64,000 nt of DNA from Leucobacter chromiisoli (GTDB lineage Bacteria > Actinomycetota > Actinomycetes > Actinomycetales > Microbacteriaceae). Of the stretch, positions 63,148-64,000 are shown piece by piece. Every line of letters begins with the position of its first letter. Position 1 is the first letter of the stretch. Both the position numbers and the translations under genes were made by a program. The stretch is from NCBI RefSeq assembly GCF_016522505.1, contig NZ_JAEHOH010000006.1, positions 124,001 through 188,000 of the forward strand, in the 5' to 3' direction. The notes under the pieces were generated by a model. That model ran no database searches. It saw only the letters and a list, made by a program, of their open reading frames with translations, and was not told where the DNA came from.

Positions 63148-64000
63148 TGACCTCCTACCTGGTGGTCGCGGCGGTCGCGGCCCTCGTCACGGCGGCGGCA
63201 TCGTTCGTGGTGCTGCAGCTCAGCCGTCGGTTCCGCCTGGCCCCCGAGGTGCGCGCCCGGGACGTGCACCGCACCCCGACGCCGCGCCTCGGCGGGGTCG
63301 CCATGTTCCTCGGGATCGTCGCGGCGTTCGTCGTCGGGGGCTCGCAGAGCGAGTTCGAGGGGCTCTTCGCCGATCCGGCGCAGATGTGGGCCGTGCTCGG
63401 CGCCTGCGCGCTCATCGCCGTCGTCGGCGTGCTCGACGACCTGCTCGACCTCGACTGGATGATCAAGCTCGCCGCGCAGCTCGCGGCCGCCGGCCTGCTC
63501 GCCTGGCAGGGCGTCCAGATCGTGTCGCTCCCGTTCGGGGACACGCTCATCGTCGCCTCGCCCGCGCTGAACTTCGTGCTCACCGTGTTCCTGATGACCC
63601 TGGTGATGAACGCCGTGAACTTCGTCGACGGGCTCGACGGGCTCGTGGCCGGGGTGGCCATCATCGCGAACTCGGTCTTCTTCATCTACACGCGCCTCTT
63701 GACGGAGCAGACCGGCAGGGTCGACGCGGTGACGCTCGCCAGCCTCATCGCCGCCGTCATCGTCGGCATGTGCGCCGGGTTCCTACCCTTCAACTGGCAT
63801 CGCGCGCGCATGTTCATGGGCGACACGGGGGCGCTGCTGGTCGGGCTGCTGATGGCCACCTCGACGGTGTCGGTCACGGGGCAGCTGAATCCGGCGGCGC
63901 TCGATCAGAAGCTGGTGCTCGCGAGCTACATCCCGATCATCCTGCCGATCGCGGTGCTGGCGCTGCCGCTCGCCGATTTCGTCATGGCGGTGATCCGCCG
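63147..64000 (+). CDS. wecA: Undecaprenyl-phosphate GlcNAc-1-phosphate transferase (WecA/TagO type), 3' end cut by window
   Basis: A polytopic membrane enzyme of the MraY/WecA family; 284 codons are visible and no stop is reached. It starts at ATG 63147 inside TGATGA at the tsaC end. Motifs are RDVHRTPTPRLGG, VVGVLDDLLDLDW (Asp-rich Mg site), NAVNFVDGLDGLVAG (catalytic region) and ARMFMGDTGALLVG. It should put GlcNAc-1-phosphate on undecaprenyl phosphate for cell-wall polymers. The position after prmC and sua5 is the common actinobacterial order; the ATP synthase operon usually follows. Confidence 0.93.
   Translation, partial: MTSYLVVAAVAALVTAAASFVVLQLSRRFRLAPEVRARDVHRTPTPRLGGVAMFLGIVAAFVVGGSQSEFEGLFADPAQMWAVLGACALIAVVGVLDDLLDLDWMIKLAAQLAAAGLLAWQGVQIVSLPFGDTLIVASPALNFVLTVFLMTLVMNAVNFVDGLDGLVAGVAIIANSVFFIYTRLLTEQTGRVDAVTLASLIAAVIVGMCAGFLPFNWHRARMFMGDTGALLVGLLMATSTVSVTGQLNPAALDQKLVLASYIPIILPIAVLALPLADFVMAVIR

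Overview
The window is very GC-rich, almost fully coding DNA from an actinomycete. The best guess is Micrococcales, family Microbacteriaceae (Leucobacter- or Microbacterium-like), and the genus is inference. The pointers are a Rho with a huge Arg/Ala/Glu-rich N-terminal insert, a DUF4192 protein, Pr6Pr and LmeA-type membrane proteins, SufS/SufU, an NrtR-type NAD regulator, frequent GTG starts with GTGA/ATGA overlaps, and many genes whose start codon lies only 6-8 nt after a TANNNT hexamer (probable leaderless mRNAs).

Layout. 1-6 kb: NAD de novo operon nrtR(partial)-nadA-nadB-nadC-nifS. 6-9 kb: a succinate dehydrogenase/aspartate oxidase-type flavoprotein divergent from a LysR regulator. 9-12 kb: DUF4192 protein and sufS-sufU. 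12-18 kb: TRIC-type channel, MFS and DsbA-like proteins, rsmI, a small membrane protein, plsC-like acyltransferase and an FKBP lipoprotein. 18.9-32 kb: the isoprenoid/site-2-protease set dxr-rip-ispG, split by about 9.4 kb holding a VanY-type peptidase and a sugar cassette (hydroxyacid dehydrogenase, FGGY kinase and PfkB kinase, divergent from a ribose-type ABC importer). 32.1-33.2 kb: a complete IS481-family insertion sequence sitting exactly on the ispG stop codon. 33-42.3 kb: RNB ribonuclease, LOG protein, UvrA2-like ABC protein, two unknown or membrane proteins, aroQ, Pr6Pr protein, trmB, OsmC. 42.5-49.3 kb: tRNA-Arg(CCG), argS, LmeA-like protein, lysA, hom, thrB. 49.4-64 kb: rho-prfA, then prmC, tsaC/sua5 and a wecA/tagO-type transferase (cut by the window end). 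This rho-prfA-prmC-sua5-wecA order is widespread in actinobacteria. Here it is interrupted by MFS-cysE-cysK and by a PadR-controlled FtsX-type ABC exporter.

How the genes work together. NifS probably supplies sulfur for the NadA iron-sulfur cluster, while NadB and NadA make quinolinate for NadC. Dxr and IspG are MEP-pathway enzymes. hom, thrB and lysA serve aspartate-family amino acids, and cysE-cysK make cysteine. The sugar kinases and dehydrogenase probably process whatever the ABC importer brings in; the substrate is unknown.

Most unusual points: the IS481 element whose 6-bp target duplication supplies the stop codons of both ispG and the transposase; an 11-codon ORF linking hom to thrB by two ATGA overlaps; a G-tract frameshift at the start of the ABC permease; two copies of a palindromic intergenic repeat; two near-perfect tandem operators before padR; and the window-wide leaderless promoter signature.
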